A stretch of DNA of 64,000 nt from Echinostoma caproni (Eukaryota > Platyhelminthes > Trematoda > Plagiorchiida > Echinostomatidae). The DNA is taken from assembly GCA_900618425.1 (NCBI GenBank), contig UZAN01039373.1, forward strand, positions 22,546 through 86,545. Direction: 5' to 3'. The position numbers and the translations under genes were made by a program. Shown here piece by piece: positions 22,695 to 35,580 of this stretch (position 1 is the stretch's first letter; each line of letters starts with the position of its first letter). The notes below the pieces were generated by a model, which searched no databases, had not been told where the DNA came from, and saw only the letters and a list, made by a program, of their open reading frames with translations.

Positions 22695-23115
22695 GGCATC
22701 ACATCAAAAATTAGCATCTCATCAGACGCACGTTTTCCGCCCACAGTTTGAAGTTTTTAGTCATTCAGAAAGATTTAGCATCACTAATGCATCCTCATCT
22801 GAGCAAATACGTCTTGCTCTATATGCGAACGAACAAGGAATCTGCTGTCATTTCTGGATAAACAATCCTCTTTCAGTCTATTCAGCAATACCGTTAACAG
22901 CTTTCTTCAGAAACTCAAATCAAAATGAAAGCATTTCATTTTGCTCATTCAGAGGTGAAGATTCCGCACTGAGCTCAATGGCATTCCTCGTCGTCCATAA
23001 TGTCATGTCTACACATTTTAGTATCAATTATGATAAAAGTTGTTTAAATGAATTAATTGCACAAGAGTCCTGTGCAGGAGGTCTAGCGAGGCATGGAATC
23101 ACCAATAACCGATGA
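22695..23115 (+). CDS. Unrecognised open frame of 140 codons
   Basis: Starts at an ATG just after the microsatellite (MASHQKLASHQTHVF) and ends at a TGA. The peptide has no motif or membrane segment I can name. In this window about one frame of such length is expected by chance, and no splice signals stand out, so it may be spurious. Confidence 0.12.
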
Positions 23116-23119
23116 TTGT

Positions 23120-24190
23120 CTGTATACCAACAGGTACACTTTTACTGACATTCTGTGTTAGTTAGATGCTCATCTATTGAGCTGTTTATTGAATGCCGAA
23201 GTTGTATCACTCAGAACGTTCTAAGAAAAATATTTGCCTGAATTAAAATGGTCTCCGGTAATGGATGGAACCTGGGAAATTGGAACGTATAAGCTGATGA
23301 TGAAAAAAAGCATTCTCTCACTCGGTGATATGTGAAAAGAAGTGTGATTTACGCGACTAAGTGGTATGACGTTGGAGTCAGTGAATGCCAACTAAAAGAT
23401 CTGCGTACATGTAGGGATTTTAACCTTATCACGCCCTAAAGAGAGATGGATAGTCTATTTGAGGGTATAAATAGTCAGAACAGCTCTTATAAAGTGGTGA
23501 CACCAGCGAGTTAGAGAGATCTCACATTTTTAGTCTTCTGATCGGCAATACAAAACTATGAAAAATAGCACTTCGTCACTGAAAATCAAGATCCATTGAT
23601 TAGGGAGAATAAGATATCATTATATACTTGAATGAATTGATAGAGCACTGAAAATGAATGGATTAATGGACACATCTGGCATTATCATCATTTTATGAGT
23701 CACCAATCTGCTAACCGATATCACTGATGGACAGCATTTTAGATTTACACAAATAAAACATTGCATAGGCATGATGAGTTCTGTAGGGAGTAGTTCCCGA
23801 GTGATTGTTAATGTGAATACGCGCCAAAAGTTTAGTTCAACACACTCATTTTTCGAACGTTCCATATCCTGAGAAGCCTTGAAATTCTTTTATATGCTGG
23901 ATCTTCAAAATCCCCACGGAACTGTCAACGTGGTGGTAGAAATTTCAGACGGGTAGTGGTAGTTGTGAATCCCAGTATGAAGCACGACAACGGTACGCAA
24001 CTGTAACAACTCCATTGTAGATTATGTCAATATATTGCTAGTTTTATGGTCACGGAAACTTATTTGGCACCATTCTCATTCGAGGGCAACAAGCACGTGT
24101 AGTTCAAACATTCACCAGGATGAGCCCTGAACCAGCGGGACCTTTGAATTCGGTCGCTTCATTTAGCTTGAAAATCATATTTGCACTTTT
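23120..24190. other. No gene recognised
   Basis: AT-rich, with no supported feature. Confidence 0.3.
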
Positions 24191-24195
24191 TGTAG

Positions 24196-24258
24196 ATTTA
24201 TTCGTCATCAAATCGCATCGTTATCAATTTCAAGGACACCAAATGCCATCCGACACGA
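24196..24258 (+). CDS. Candidate 63-nt symmetric exon
   Basis: Excellent acceptor (TTTGCACTTTTTGTAG) and a good donor (CACGA/GTACGT) bound 63 nt. All three phases are open, so phase cannot be assigned; phase 0 reads IYSSSNRIVINFKDTKCHPTR minus its last residue. No family recognised. Confidence 0.25.
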
Positions 24259-24529
24259 GTACGTTTATGAAATCTTTATGTGTTATCTCGCGAATTGCAT
24301 CTTTTGTGAAATGTTCCAACACTGTGCGAAATAAGTTCAAGCGGATTATCGAAACATAAAATGGCGGAAGGAGAAAACATCGAGTAAATTGGCAAGTCGC
24401 TCTCAGACGGTGAGGCACCAGTCAAATGCAAATTCCTTTCATTTTACCAAGCAGTGTTCCTCCTCTGTTGGGAAAAGTTGAGTAGGTAGTGGACATCACA
24501 AGGAAAAGAGTAAAAAAAACTAGGAATTA

Positions 24530-27130
24530 ATATGTTGCAGGAATCGTGGATGCATGAAGAAATCCCCAACGGAATTGTACAACTGGATGGATATAACTTG
24601 TATCTGTTTGACCGTCGCATGAGTGTCCGTAAACGAGGCGGTGTTGCAAGTTACGTTAGAGACTGCTGAAGTAAATCAACCGCCGTCATCTACGAATATT
24701 CAAAGGATAAAATTAGTTGTCACGTCATCGAATGTAAGCCCCGTTTTTTGAATGGGTTTCGTTCTTCTTGGAAACTTTTACCTGTCACCAACAATATCAG
24801 TGGCGACATAAATAGCTTTTCTGACATTTTTTGTACCTCCATCGTACCAAAAAAGTGACTCTTTGTGCATATCTGTTGGTGAGTTCAACGGAAATGATGT
24901 AATATTCCTCACCGTACTGGGTCTACAAAATTTGGTACATTTTCCTACCAGACTCAGTTCACCACTTAATTTCATTTTTTACAAACAGACCACAGTTTTC
25001 CGAAGCCCAGAAACGTGATCCTCTGAGCTGTTCTGATCATTGTATCTTAAAAGTATGCCTCACCTTATAAAGCAAAACTAACCGATACACGTTTTTAAGA
25101 GGCCTTCCAAAATAGCTAGTCAAAGAAATTGTTCATCAGATAACCTAGAAAGGCTAAGATCCATGAGTGCCACCATAGATTTTTCGGTGTTTCCCGATCA
25201 AAACCCTTTTATCCTCTGTGGACATTTTACGGACTACCTTAATTTATGTTTTACCCAGTGTTGTTCACTCGAAACGGTCTTCAACCACAAAGACAGATTC
25301 ATCACCGCTAATGAAGTTGACTCACAGGCGGAAAGAAGGAAAAAAGGACAAAGAATCCATGGCAAACGGCTGACAATTTTGATCAAAGCTGAAATAAATC
25401 GGTTGAACAAATTTCACATTGACACTATCCTGGGAAACTCTAGTTGTCGTGGCATGTGGAAGGCTATCAACCGACTGTGTGGCAGTAGCAATAAGCACAA
25501 AAAGGGAACTGTCGACTTTGAATGATTAAATTTCGAGTTTAGTCCAGTTTCACAGTGCACTGCTCTGTCAGACTTAGTCAGCTTTACGCAAACACCAACT
25601 ATCGAACCCGCCACAGTCCTTCAACAGCTACTGAAAACAAAGTTCAATAAAGCATCTGGCCCGGATGTTCAGACACTGTTTCAGTCCCATTGTCTAAAAT
25701 ATTCAATGACTGTCTGATAAGCGGAAAAAGTCCCTGATATTTGAAGGCTGGCCAAGATAACTCCCATTCCAAAAAAGGAACCTGGGAAGTATCGTCCCAT
25801 CGCCCGCACGTCAGTCATGCTAGAATTACTTGAGAGGTGCGTGCTATCGTGGGTTGTCATTGAGTCTGCGGAAGACGACATACATAAATTTGCATATCGT
25901 TCTTCGCGCTCAACACTGGATATCGTTGCATAACTTGTTCATTCGATAATTTTATCATTAGATAAGAAAAGTAAGACCTTTAGAATGGTGTTCTTAGACT
26001 ACAAAAACGCATTCGGACATCTAGATCGATATTCTTCAGCCTGATTATCGAAAGTTAGCAGATTGATCCGTGATTATTTCATAAATTGAAGGCAATTTAC
26101 GTGCCTCAAAGGCAAAAATCCTCCACTCGCCCAGTTACTTCTGATGTTCTACGAGGTGCAATGTTTTCTCCATTTTTCTTTTCAATGTATGTCAAATAAT
26201 TTCACATTCCCCTGCATTCATTTACTGCAACTACGCAGATGACGTTGTTTTAGGTTGCAAAGCATCCATCCCTGAAGAAGCTTCAGAAATTCAAAGTAAG
26301 CAAAATGATGTTGTAACTTGGTTCTTGTCCCGTTCCCTCCCATTAAATGCCTCTAGGTGTCAGTATGTAGTGTTTTCCCTCTTGGCCGATGTACCAGATT
26401 CAGCCCTCACAAATAGATTCTCCACCCTCTCTGCCAATCAACAACCCGTACCGAAATCAACAATAGTAAAATACCTTGGCGTCACCTTGTCACACAATTT
26501 ATCGTGGTCACAGCATGTTCAAAACGCATTCTGTAAAGTTAAAAAGCTTTCATATTTCTCACTCCGATTGAGAATACTTTCTGTTCCCCATGAGCTGATT
26601 GTTAGGTTTGTGAATCCGTGCGTGCTGCCCCACTGGTTGTATTGTTCCCTAAGGAGTTTTCCAGGCATGTTGAGGAAAGATGTTTATTTACTGGCGAGAT
26701 CCGTGAAACACAACTCTACATGCAGTGGCATTGACAGGGATAAACTCACCGATTCTATCATAAGCAGACACCTAGAAGCATGTGAAAATTCCACTATCAA
26801 AATACTCGCAGACACTCACCACCCATTACAAAACGAATTTTCAAAAATTGTATCTACATCATCCACAGGCTCAAGATTTCCACTCTTATTTGCACGTACC
26901 ACTTCTTATCGTAATTCTGTTTTGCCCCATCTAGCACGTCTACTTATTGACAAGGAGAAGATTTCCACAGAATTGCGCAAATGGTTGCTTCAGTGACCAA
27001 CACAATCTACTGCTTCCAGTTTCATTATTCATGAATTTTTAAATTTTAATACACAAATATGGTGTAAATGCTGAAAATTCACCCATCCGGGTGCATAAAA
27101 GCGACTACTGACTTGACTTGACTTGACTAA
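24530..27130 (+). mobile_element. CR1-like LINE copy, endonuclease to 3' tail
   Basis: The plus strand shows, in order but with frameshifts: endonuclease remnants (GGVASYVRDC near 24.64 kb), the RT start (ITPIPKKEPGKYRPIA near 25.76-25.80 kb), LDYKNAFGHLDR near 26.0 kb, the polymerase box YADDVVLG near 26.23 kb, and a long intact RT C-terminus. The 3' end is a run of GACTT units at about 27111-27129, a typical CR1-type 3' microsatellite tail. Stops in the 5' half show it is inactive. Confidence 0.85.
26325..26996 (+). pseudogene. LINE reverse transcriptase C-terminal region, 223-codon open part
   Basis: Longest intact stretch of the LINE. It begins just after the YADD box (WFLSRSLPLNASRCQYVVFS), has the thumb motif VKYLGVTLSHNLSWSQH, then the long tail of this LINE group ending in LARLLIDKEKISTELRKWLL. 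A full-length RT would need the upstream parts, which are broken. Confidence 0.85.
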
Positions 27131-29345
27131 TGAGTGGCTCTCCTTGGTTTGATATGAAGAACTATTTTGCCGCTCACTGTGTGGGTTTACCTCTGAGAGC
27201 CTCCTGTTTTTTCATTTGTACCCTCGAAATCCGGGAGTTCCCGTCTGGGCGATTTGAAGTAAAGCCACAGGAATTAGAAACTTAATACTGTTTCTCTGTT
27301 CATTCGAAAATCTTTCTCTGGGGAAATTCTGTTGTATTCCCTACAAGCTTGTCCTGAATTCTTTGTAAGCCACAGAATAAACAGCTTGACTAAATGCATC
27401 TGGTGGAACCAAGCCTCCAACAAAACTGAATCTGTTTCGAAAGCAACTGGCATGTAGATGACCGTATACATTTCACAAGTAAATAATCTATCCATAACGG
27501 AGCAAATTAGTGGAGATTTAGAGATTTAAGATGGCAAAAATTTCCTAAAATTGTCCATAATGTTATTGGTTATCATAAGTTGTTACATCGAAATTTGACT
27601 TCGCTAAACCTTAGTTAACGCATCCATCATACATATATAACTGGTAGCACATGATATCCGAACTGTCTGCGGTTTTGTGTTTAAGCACTGTGCATCTACA
27701 CTCATGGTATAGAATTTACTGTCAATGAATATGAATAAATAGCTAATAAATGAACTATTTTTCTTTATTTTTTGGTCCATTGTGCAAATTTGCAATCAAA
27801 AGTCACGAAGGGAACAGCAGCCGTACAAAGGTTGTCTGCGGAATGCAGAATGGGCATGATGAGCGGCGGTGGTGGCGCGGTTGGAAATCAAAAACCTACA
27901 GGTCGCTTTTGATGATCACCGGCGTCACTTAGGATCGTGATCACTAAGGTCTCCGTAAACGCAAGAGTGAGTCGGGCTCAAGTTAAAAATATCGTGCGCC
28001 ACCCTTACCGGATATCGCTAAGTTACAGACAAGCATACCTTGCCATTCTGTTTGGTAGGTTTTCAAATCTAATGCCTATCTAATCATGTGCGCGGAACCA
28101 AGTACGGAAAACTGCTATCTTCCCACTCGTCTGAACAACTACATTGTAGTCTTCCGATCTCAGTTGCATCAATGTGTCTGCAATGGTGAACTTTGATTCA
28201 GATCACGGGAACTGCTACTTACTGACAAAGTCAGCTGCGTAACGGGAAATGTAACTTCAACCGAGTCAGCCAAATTAATAAGTATTTATGCCCTCTCATA
28301 TTCTTTTACTTACCCAAGAATACATCCAAAATTCTTTTCTGTCTGGTGCATTTTAGTTTAGTGGTTTACTTTATGCAAAACGTTGGATAAATCTCAAATC
28401 TTGCGCGATGGATAGCGTTCAACAGGGTATACCCGATTCTAGGTCCAAGGAATTCTTGGACCCACTGCAGGACCAATTTATCGACTGCCACCAATAGTTT
28501 CACCATATTTTATTATTTTGATTGATATAACAGATTTAATCCAGTAGGAACACGATGAGCGAAAATTTGTGCTGCAAACTTAATGATACAAAGTACTGAT
28601 AATATTGCGAGTTTCACGTATCTTTTTGTTGTTTTGTGGCATTTCTTTCTGTGATTAACAGACAATCTGACAATATTCAGGATTTTGCAGTATTTTCGAA
28701 AACTGTGAATTGTTTTGCCCCTATGAATGTTGAAGGCAGGGAGCATTCTGTTTGGTCCACAGAGTGCTCAGAAATCCCAAGCTTTCAGAATATGGAGGTA
28801 AACAACTGTCGCACAGTCCCGATGTCAGTGACAGAGAGCTCATCAATCTAAATACTTTGAGGTGCTTTTTATCGAGTTCCATTGACTGTCCCCCAGAATC
28901 CATCTTCACGCACAATCCTGGGTCTATGCAAACACTCTAAAAGTCATGTTTTACACAACAGTAATCAAATATCCACTGTCCCATACGGGCTTCAAGCTTC
29001 GGATTCATCGCATGCAATGTGTGTATGTTACCACTGTACCAACCGCGGCACACCAGAGCTAGTCACAATTGCTTAAAAAATGTTTGTTCAGATGTGGTCT
29101 ACAATGGTAGTGAGTCGGCCAATTAACCCGACTGCAACAAAACGAGACACATTTGACTACCTGTCGGCTGCATTTCAAAAGCCTACCACAAAGTTAGGAC
29201 TTTCATGCAGGTTCTGATCGTATTGTATTGTATAGTACTGTATTCAAGCTTTAGGGAGTTATACACAAGCTTTCAGCCAAAAATAGACCACTGTTACAAT
29301 TCTGGTAAAAACAGGTGGAAAAATGGGATGTAAAACGTACAAAAA
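27131..29345. other. No gene recognised
   Basis: Short open frames on both strands near 27.3, 27.7, 28.5-29.0 kb lack motifs. Nothing supported. Confidence 0.3.
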
Positions 29346-29349
29346 TATG

Positions 29350-30960
29350 AGTTAATTACTAAATGCATCAGAAAGCTCAGAACCAAAACTTTCCTTGTCA
29401 GTCAGTATCCGGGCAAGGTAGAGTACCAAAGAGTTTTGGTAGGCAGATATGCGAGACGGGATAAGTTTGTACTTAGAACGGGTGAAAGGGTAGGATTTGC
29501 ATGCACACAAGTCAATGTGTAGAAGATGAGTGCAGTCAGATAGGACATTGTCAACAAATTTCAAGCCCGCGTCAATATGGGCATTACACATATTACCAAT
29601 CAGAACAGATGACGGAACTTGGAAGACACGGCTGATCACTTGAGAGGTTACGCCTCAGCAACTTGAAATCAGCGTTCAGCAAACCATGGAAAATTACAGG
29701 AGAGCAAAACAGGGGTATAGGGAGAACAAATTGTGGAACGAAAGCGTTTATCATCGACGAGTCAGAACAGAAGTGGCACAGTTTTCTTATCTGAAAAGAG
29801 AGACTTTTCAACTTGCGAGCAACACTCTGGGTATGTAGGGACCAGCGAATGTTACTTTCAAGTATGACACCTAAGTACTTCATATGGCTGACCCTGTTCA
29901 TCGGCTTTCCGTGAATATGGACATTGTCCGAGGGAGGTCGGGTACGGTTTAGAGTCAAAATACATTCAAGGCATTTTTCAGGATTAAGATTAAAACCGGA
30001 AAAAGTGAAATATGAAACTAGGTGGGATAGGTTTGTGTTATATTCAGGCAGTTCTGATTGGTTAGATATGAAAACAGAAATGGCGATATCATCAGCATAC
30101 TTAAAATGTCCAACAGGGGGAGTAACAGGTAAGTCACTGATATAAGTCGAAAAAAGATAGGATGATAGGACAGCACCTTGAAGTACACCCGAGCTATTTA
30201 GTGATGTGGTTGATTATCTTCTTACAAATTTAACATACTGTCTTTGCGGAAAGTAATCAGCAAGCCATTCAAGAAGAGAAGCAAGAGAAAATTTTAAACC
30301 AGGGGAACTGAAAGCAATTGGTCTGAAACGCTTCTCTATTGGGGCCTTTGACGTTCATTTGGGGATGGGAGTAATTCTCTCTGGGAACCAGTAGTCCGGA
30401 ATAGTTTTCGGAGTTCGAGTAAAAGATTAGCTGTGTGGAAAAATCTGAGACAGTGGTAGAGCACCGTGTTTAAGAAGGGTGAGACTTAAGTTGTCTGAAC
30501 CAGATACGGTCGAAACTTTGACAGAACACATGTGTTTATACATCTCACTAGAGGTGATCAAACGACGGTTGGATGTTTGGGGAACTGGAATCAACATAAT
30601 TGAGGTGTGTCGGGTGAAAAATGAATAAATGTAGCATTCGGTTTTTCAATATCAATAGAGGAGCTGAAAATTACTTTCTTCTGCCTGTAGAGTAGATTGA
30701 TTCAACGCCACATAGATTTACAGTTCCTATTCCCAAAAAGCTAACTTGCATAAAGGCCGTCCAACCGTCTTATATCACTCTTGATAAAAAACGATCATCG
30801 TTGCATTTCGGCCCTCCTGCCACATTTAAATGCACGTTCCTTTTCACGAAGAAGACGTTTAAGAAAGGGCGTTGATATTCTTTCTGCCTTGTTGAGGGAA
30901 CAAAGTTATCACAGGACAGCATATGTCGAAAACAACTCTGATTGACTTGCCGTCAACTTA
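29350..30960 (-). mobile_element. CR1-like LINE copy, reverse transcriptase region
   Basis: Read on the minus strand from about 30.96 kb: linker remnants, the RT box VLQGAVLSSYLFSTYISDL, then GHFKYADDIAISVF near 30.1 kb with the catalytic YADD intact, then MKYLGVILESNIRWSLH and the C-terminal tail (LARILTDKESFGSELSDA) ending near 29.36 kb. Frameshifts separate the two open parts 29593-29958 and 29352-29639. Same LINE family as the 24.5-27.1 kb copy, in opposite orientation. Confidence 0.85.
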
Positions 30961-30964
30961 CTTC

Positions 30965-32020
30965 TTATCGCACTTCACTACTCCCAAGTAACTATGAGAA
31001 TATTCTGCTCCCCCACTACGCTGCTCTNNNNNNGTTTCCATTAGTTCATCGATGGTAGCCTCTAATCCACTTCCTGATACCCGCTTGCACCTTGGAATTT
31101 AATAAAATCGAATCATAAATAAATAATAAACTTTGTGCAGTTGTCGTCTAAGGATAATTTGAAACTGATCACTCATGGAATTTAAAATTGATGACCTCTC
31201 ATTGTCTTCTGACCTCAGAATATTCCTAACAAACTCAGAATGGTTTCGGGCCACATTGGAATATTATGCTGAAAATTGCCAAAACAGAAATAAATACCGT
31301 AAAATGTGCTGACATGCGAGGGAGGCGAGATGCTCATCCCCCATATCTGATATAGACCATCCAATGCTCGGTAGAAATTATTATTAGGTTGAGTGAAACT
31401 TAAGTCAGGTTGCAACAAACAAATGTGTTACTCAGACGCTCAGCGTTCATTTAGCCTGAGGGTAATAAACATTATGCCCGTGGTTAATACAGAGAGACGC
31501 CGGGAAAGATAGATAAAGTATGCTCGGGTTTGTAGGTGTACGCAATAGTCAGAGAGACAGTTGGTGAATGATGCTCCACCACCTCCGTTATATTTAACTA
31601 TTTAATTAAATTAATTTTAATACCACATTACCACCCCCTTTCCATATACACAGAATCCAACCCACCACTGTGAGATAGAAAAATGTTTTTCCTTATTGCT
31701 TTTTGCTTCTTGTATTAAAAAATATGCGATGAAGAGCAAAATTTATTCGCTTATGCATTATTTTTGCCTCAAATTGATGACCTGAAGAGGGATACAGGGC
31801 AACATTCAGTAAAATCTTGCCCCTTTTTAGAGTTATGAAGAACATCTGAACTGAAGTCAACTTGAGATGGTTTTATTTACAGAGCAGTTCAAATAACGCT
31901 CAGAAGGATTAATACTCACCATCGGAGGAGTTCTTATCAACATTTTCAAAGTGTAGGCCACTCCAAAACACATATTACTCATGACGACAAACTGAATATT
32001 ATTATGTCTATTGTTAAAGG
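30965..32020. other. No gene recognised; six-base gap at 31027-31032
   Basis: AT-rich; six unresolved bases. Nothing else supported. Confidence 0.3.
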
Positions 32021-32024
32021 ATCA

Positions 32025-32112
32025 GTAGCTTAGGTGTAATTCAAACCCACGCATGGACTCCTCCCACGCTTTGTACGCACACGCTCTACCAGCTGAGCTA
32101 TGAGGCCACACC
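32025..32112 (-). mobile_element. tRNA-derived SINE, family 1
   Basis: On the minus strand: GGCCTCATAGCTCAGCTGG (A box) and GTGGGTTTGAATTACACC (B box) with an acceptor-like start and end (GGCCTCA ... TAAGCT). Related copies lie at 44726, 56888 and 56979. The T arm is decayed, so it is a repeat rather than a working tRNA gene. Confidence 0.7.
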
Positions 32113-32483
32113 GATAGCACTGATCGACATAACAACTTCAAATCTGCCAGAACAACCGTTTGCAAAACTGAATAGTTACATTGATATGGAAAAGCCAACA
32201 TATCGGTGATAGTTCGCATTGAGCTTTCGAAGTAATACAACGCAGCACATGAAAACACGCAGCAGGTACAAGAAAGACACATCGTGTCATTCTGACCGGT
32301 AAATCTCCTTGAGGGATCTTGTAAATGAAGATCAGGAAATTGTTGAAATGTTATTATTCAATATTGGTCTCATCGTTGCGATCTCTGATAAGTTCAAGAA
32401 CGTACCAATGTCTTCCGGTTGGAATATCTGACTAGAATGAAATTGATTAAATCAGACAGCCAATTTCATAGTCTCGTTAGTTG

Positions 32484-32764
32484 TTGGTTTTTTTTGCACA
32501 CCTTACTGTGATGGACAGCAGACGGGGAGAAACACATGATCACGAGGACCTGCTATTCAGTGGAGGAAATCGGCAATCTAAGCCCCGGGACTTGGAGTGG
32601 TGAATCACATTAGGCCCCGCTAGATTAAGCGCGTTATTGAACCGGACAACAGCAGAGCTGCCTACCAGCAAAGTTGGGTGGTGGTGGCGGGGCTCGAACC
32701 TTGGACCATAAGGTCGGAAGCACGCCGGTGATGGCGACTAAACCACTGCGCCACCACCACCCTA
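32484..32764 (-). mobile_element. tRNA-derived SINE, family 2
   Basis: On the minus strand the unit starts GGTGGTGGTGGCGCAGTGG, has a B box (AAGGTTCGAGCCCCG) and closes the acceptor with CACCACC, followed by about 190 bp of non-tRNA body. Acceptor ends pair well, but the T stem does not, as expected for a SINE head. Confidence 0.65.
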
Positions 32765-32919
32765 GGATAAATTTATTCTTTTTAGTTTTGTAAAACCTTT
32801 GTAAATACACTTGTAGACTTCAATATTAGACACGCGGGACATAATGAGGGCCTTTCAGCAAGACAGATTTTACAGTTCTTCTATTGATTTAGCAAATGGA
32901 ATATATTGTGGGCTCCTGT

Positions 32920-33790
32920 CACCGGTGTAAAATCTGCCTGTTACGGTTTTAGATTACCAAAAGAGCCTTACCACCTGGGTCAGTCTGATAAATGGAATTT
33001 TAGTCCCATGATAGCAAGTGCAAACGGAGTGATCCATGCAGTTGTCAACTATCTTGCGCAGTTCACACTTCTCTGTGAAGGCCAATTACGAGTGGATTAT
33101 GACAGTTTTTTTTCTAGTCCCCTATGATATTACTTCATTCTCCACAAAGGTCTTGATCGAGGAAACTGAGAATGGAATATGTAAACATGCCAATGGAATA
33201 GGTTTTCTCACGAGTGAATTGAAAACCTTGCTGAATTTATGCATTCGCCACGTACAGTTTCTTTTCAACGGAAACATTCGTAAACAGGTTGATGGTTTAG
33301 CTATGGGTAGTCCTTTAGGGCCAATTCTGGCTGATATCTTCATATCAACGCTAGAAAACAAACTGAAAAAGGAACTGAATTCGACCCTACTAGATCGACA
33401 GTATGTTGACAATACACTATAGATATTGCGCGCAACGAAACAGGTGTTAGGATATTATTTCAGAAGCATAACTCGTTGAATACAAAATTCCATGTCTTGA
33501 CTTATTACTCAAAAGATTGGCAGAATGGGAACTACAAATATCTATACGTAGAAAGCCTAAACGGACAGGACAGTATCTGCACTTCAGGAATTTCTGCCCT
33601 GTGGGATACAAGCATGGTCTGATGCACACTGTATTTCACAGAGTTCACTAACTATGTAGCCCACTCGTCCTGTCAGATGAACTAGACTGATGGACCCAAG
33701 GTTTGCCTAGCAATGAGTAAATTCGTACGAAAACCTAAGCCAACGCTGAGTTACGATCAACCTCAGAAGCAAAGTTCTAATGTCAAAGAG
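32920..33790 (+). mobile_element. Penelope-like element, reverse transcriptase part
   Basis: Plus-strand RT remnants in order: an N-terminal linker near 32.95-33.1 kb, YDITSFSTKVLIEET, FLFNGNIRKQVDGLAMGSP, GPILADIFIS, and the active-site box YVDNTL near 33.41 kb (the second catalytic D is replaced by N). Then, after stops, ISIRRKP, GQYLHFRNFCPVGYKHG and SPLVLSDELD, matching the 20.6-kb copy. It loses similarity near 33.79 kb, before the endonuclease. The missing part probably lies at 36985-37340. Confidence 0.85.
33036..33422 (+). pseudogene. Penelope RT palm region, 128-codon open part
   Basis: Contains GLAMGSPLGPILADIF and YVDNTL. The D-to-N change in the metal-binding YVDD and the stop directly after it make the copy inactive. 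Confidence 0.85.
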
Positions 33791-33794
33791 GTTT

Positions 33795-34450
33795 ATTCGC
33801 CTGAGAACAATAGCGAATAGTCATGCGGTGCTGTAAATATAAAGCTCTAAACTCGCATAAATAGCAGGCATCAAATATTGGCCTTCCCAGAGGATATATC
33901 TGAACCGGCGAAGTGAACATTGCCAAGCGAGAACCAAACTGCAAACAAGGGAGTTCACCACTCCGTCAGGCGAACCGTCGATAAATGAAATAACAACAGG
34001 GCGTACATATGCGCATGGTAGAGTAAGACTCACGGCTGAGACAGAGGACCAATCCGAATTATATTAAGCAACCCAATACGAGAATCAGAGGGTAGGGTGA
34101 GTCAGACCATATCAAGGTCAGGGACAACGGTTACGAAAGGAAGGGGGGAGATAAACAAGTTTGATGGCGGACAAAGAAATGCAGTCATTCATGGGGAACG
34201 AAAAGTGCATACTGGTTGATGGATAATTGTTATTGATATTGTAATAACTTCTGTAGTCATAAAGCCTACATTCTAATTGAAAATATAGAAGTTTGAGAGA
34301 GGGAGAAAATAAAAGGGATTCAAATTCCAAACTTCCAACAAAATCTGTGAAAACCTGTTGTTTGTTAACTAGAATACATGCATGCTGAGCTGGGTACCGC
34401 AGAGTTACGATATATTATTCAAGAGAAACACATCGGCATTCGGATGTATG
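33795..34450. other. No gene recognised
   Basis: Sequence between the Penelope RT remnant and the foldback repeat. Nothing supported. Confidence 0.3.
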
Positions 34451-34460
34451 CCTTTTCCAC

Positions 34461-34712
34461 TTCAAGTGAATCCAACCAATCGCATTCCATTGAGAACCCC
34501 GGAAAATTATTGGTGTTTCGGCCGTCAACGTTTACCGATTGGACCGGGTCTGTCTAAACCCCGTCCAGTCCGAATGAACTAACGTATCCATGACCAAACG
34601 AAAGTACTTTTTGAGTGATTTACCGAGCGAGAATGAATGTTTCGGTGGGGTTAGGTGGGCCGTTCTGCCCCCCCCCCCGCTCACCAAACACACGCGTTCG
34701 ACCCGGGAACGT
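34461..34712 (+). repeat. Left arm of the foldback element
   Basis: Starts TTCAAGTGAATCC and ends CGACCCGGGAACGT. Contains a C-run of about 12 at 34670-34680. Confidence 0.9.
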
Positions 34713-35332
34713 ACTGTTCTGAACGCATCAAGTCTGAGTTTTCGTTATTCGTGCGAACAAATCCACCGTCTTAATCCGCTAAAATGAAAATTGGCAAGTG
34801 AAAAGATGCGACGGGTTGAGCAATGATATAACGAAGATAAGAACCCATGCGATGTAGCTGAGTGGCGAAGGAAGAAGTCGCAGGTAACAGATTGTTGCCA
34901 TTGGCGTTGTGGATTGAATGTATCAATCAGCCAGGGAATGACAGAAAAATATGATTTCTGTTGGCTAGTGAATGTGTTCCTACAGTTCAGATGAAATTCT
35001 GTTAATTTTTTCACCATTGTTACCATTGTTAAGTATCTTGTCAAGTGTGCACTTGAATGTCAGAATTACGTAAGCAATTGCATTTGATTCGAAGAAATCG
35101 GTTTTATTGGAGAGAAACTCGGCCTCCATGGAATGTACTCATTAAATTATTGAGGGCCTAGACTGACTCCATGCAGTGAATCATGCTCACATTCATGTCT
35201 GGACATGGTGACTGACTCATCGATCCATTGTGATGTGATTCACTTCCTTACCGGACCGACAGAAGTCAATTTTAAGGCTGAGTTTGTTCATTCTTATCTA
35301 TGACGCACACTCGATCAACGAACATCAGCATA

Positions 35333-35580
35333 ACGTTCCCGGGTCGAACGGGTGTGTTTGGTGAGCGGGGGGGGGCAGAACGGCCCACCTAACCCCACCG
35401 AAACATTCATTCTCGCTCGGTAAATCACTCAAAAAGTACTTTTGTTTGGTCATGGATACGTTAGTTCATTCGGACTGGACGGGGTTTAGGCAGACCCGGT
35501 CCAATCGGTAAACTGACGGCTGAAACACCAATAATTTTCCGGGGTTCTCAATGGAATGCGATTGGTTGGATTCACTTGAA
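35333..35580 (-). repeat. Right arm of the foldback element
   Basis: Reverse complement of the left arm with a few substitutions and a small deletion. The C-run appears as a G-run of about 9-10. Confidence 0.9.

Noticed and set aside
22639..23115. 158-codon open frame as a gene
   Set aside because: It starts at a non-ATG codon within a microsatellite, has no motif, and its length is near what chance gives in this window. Kept only as a low-confidence 140-codon frame.
33122..33412. Minus-strand 96-codon frame
   Set aside because: Antisense to the Penelope RT palm domain.
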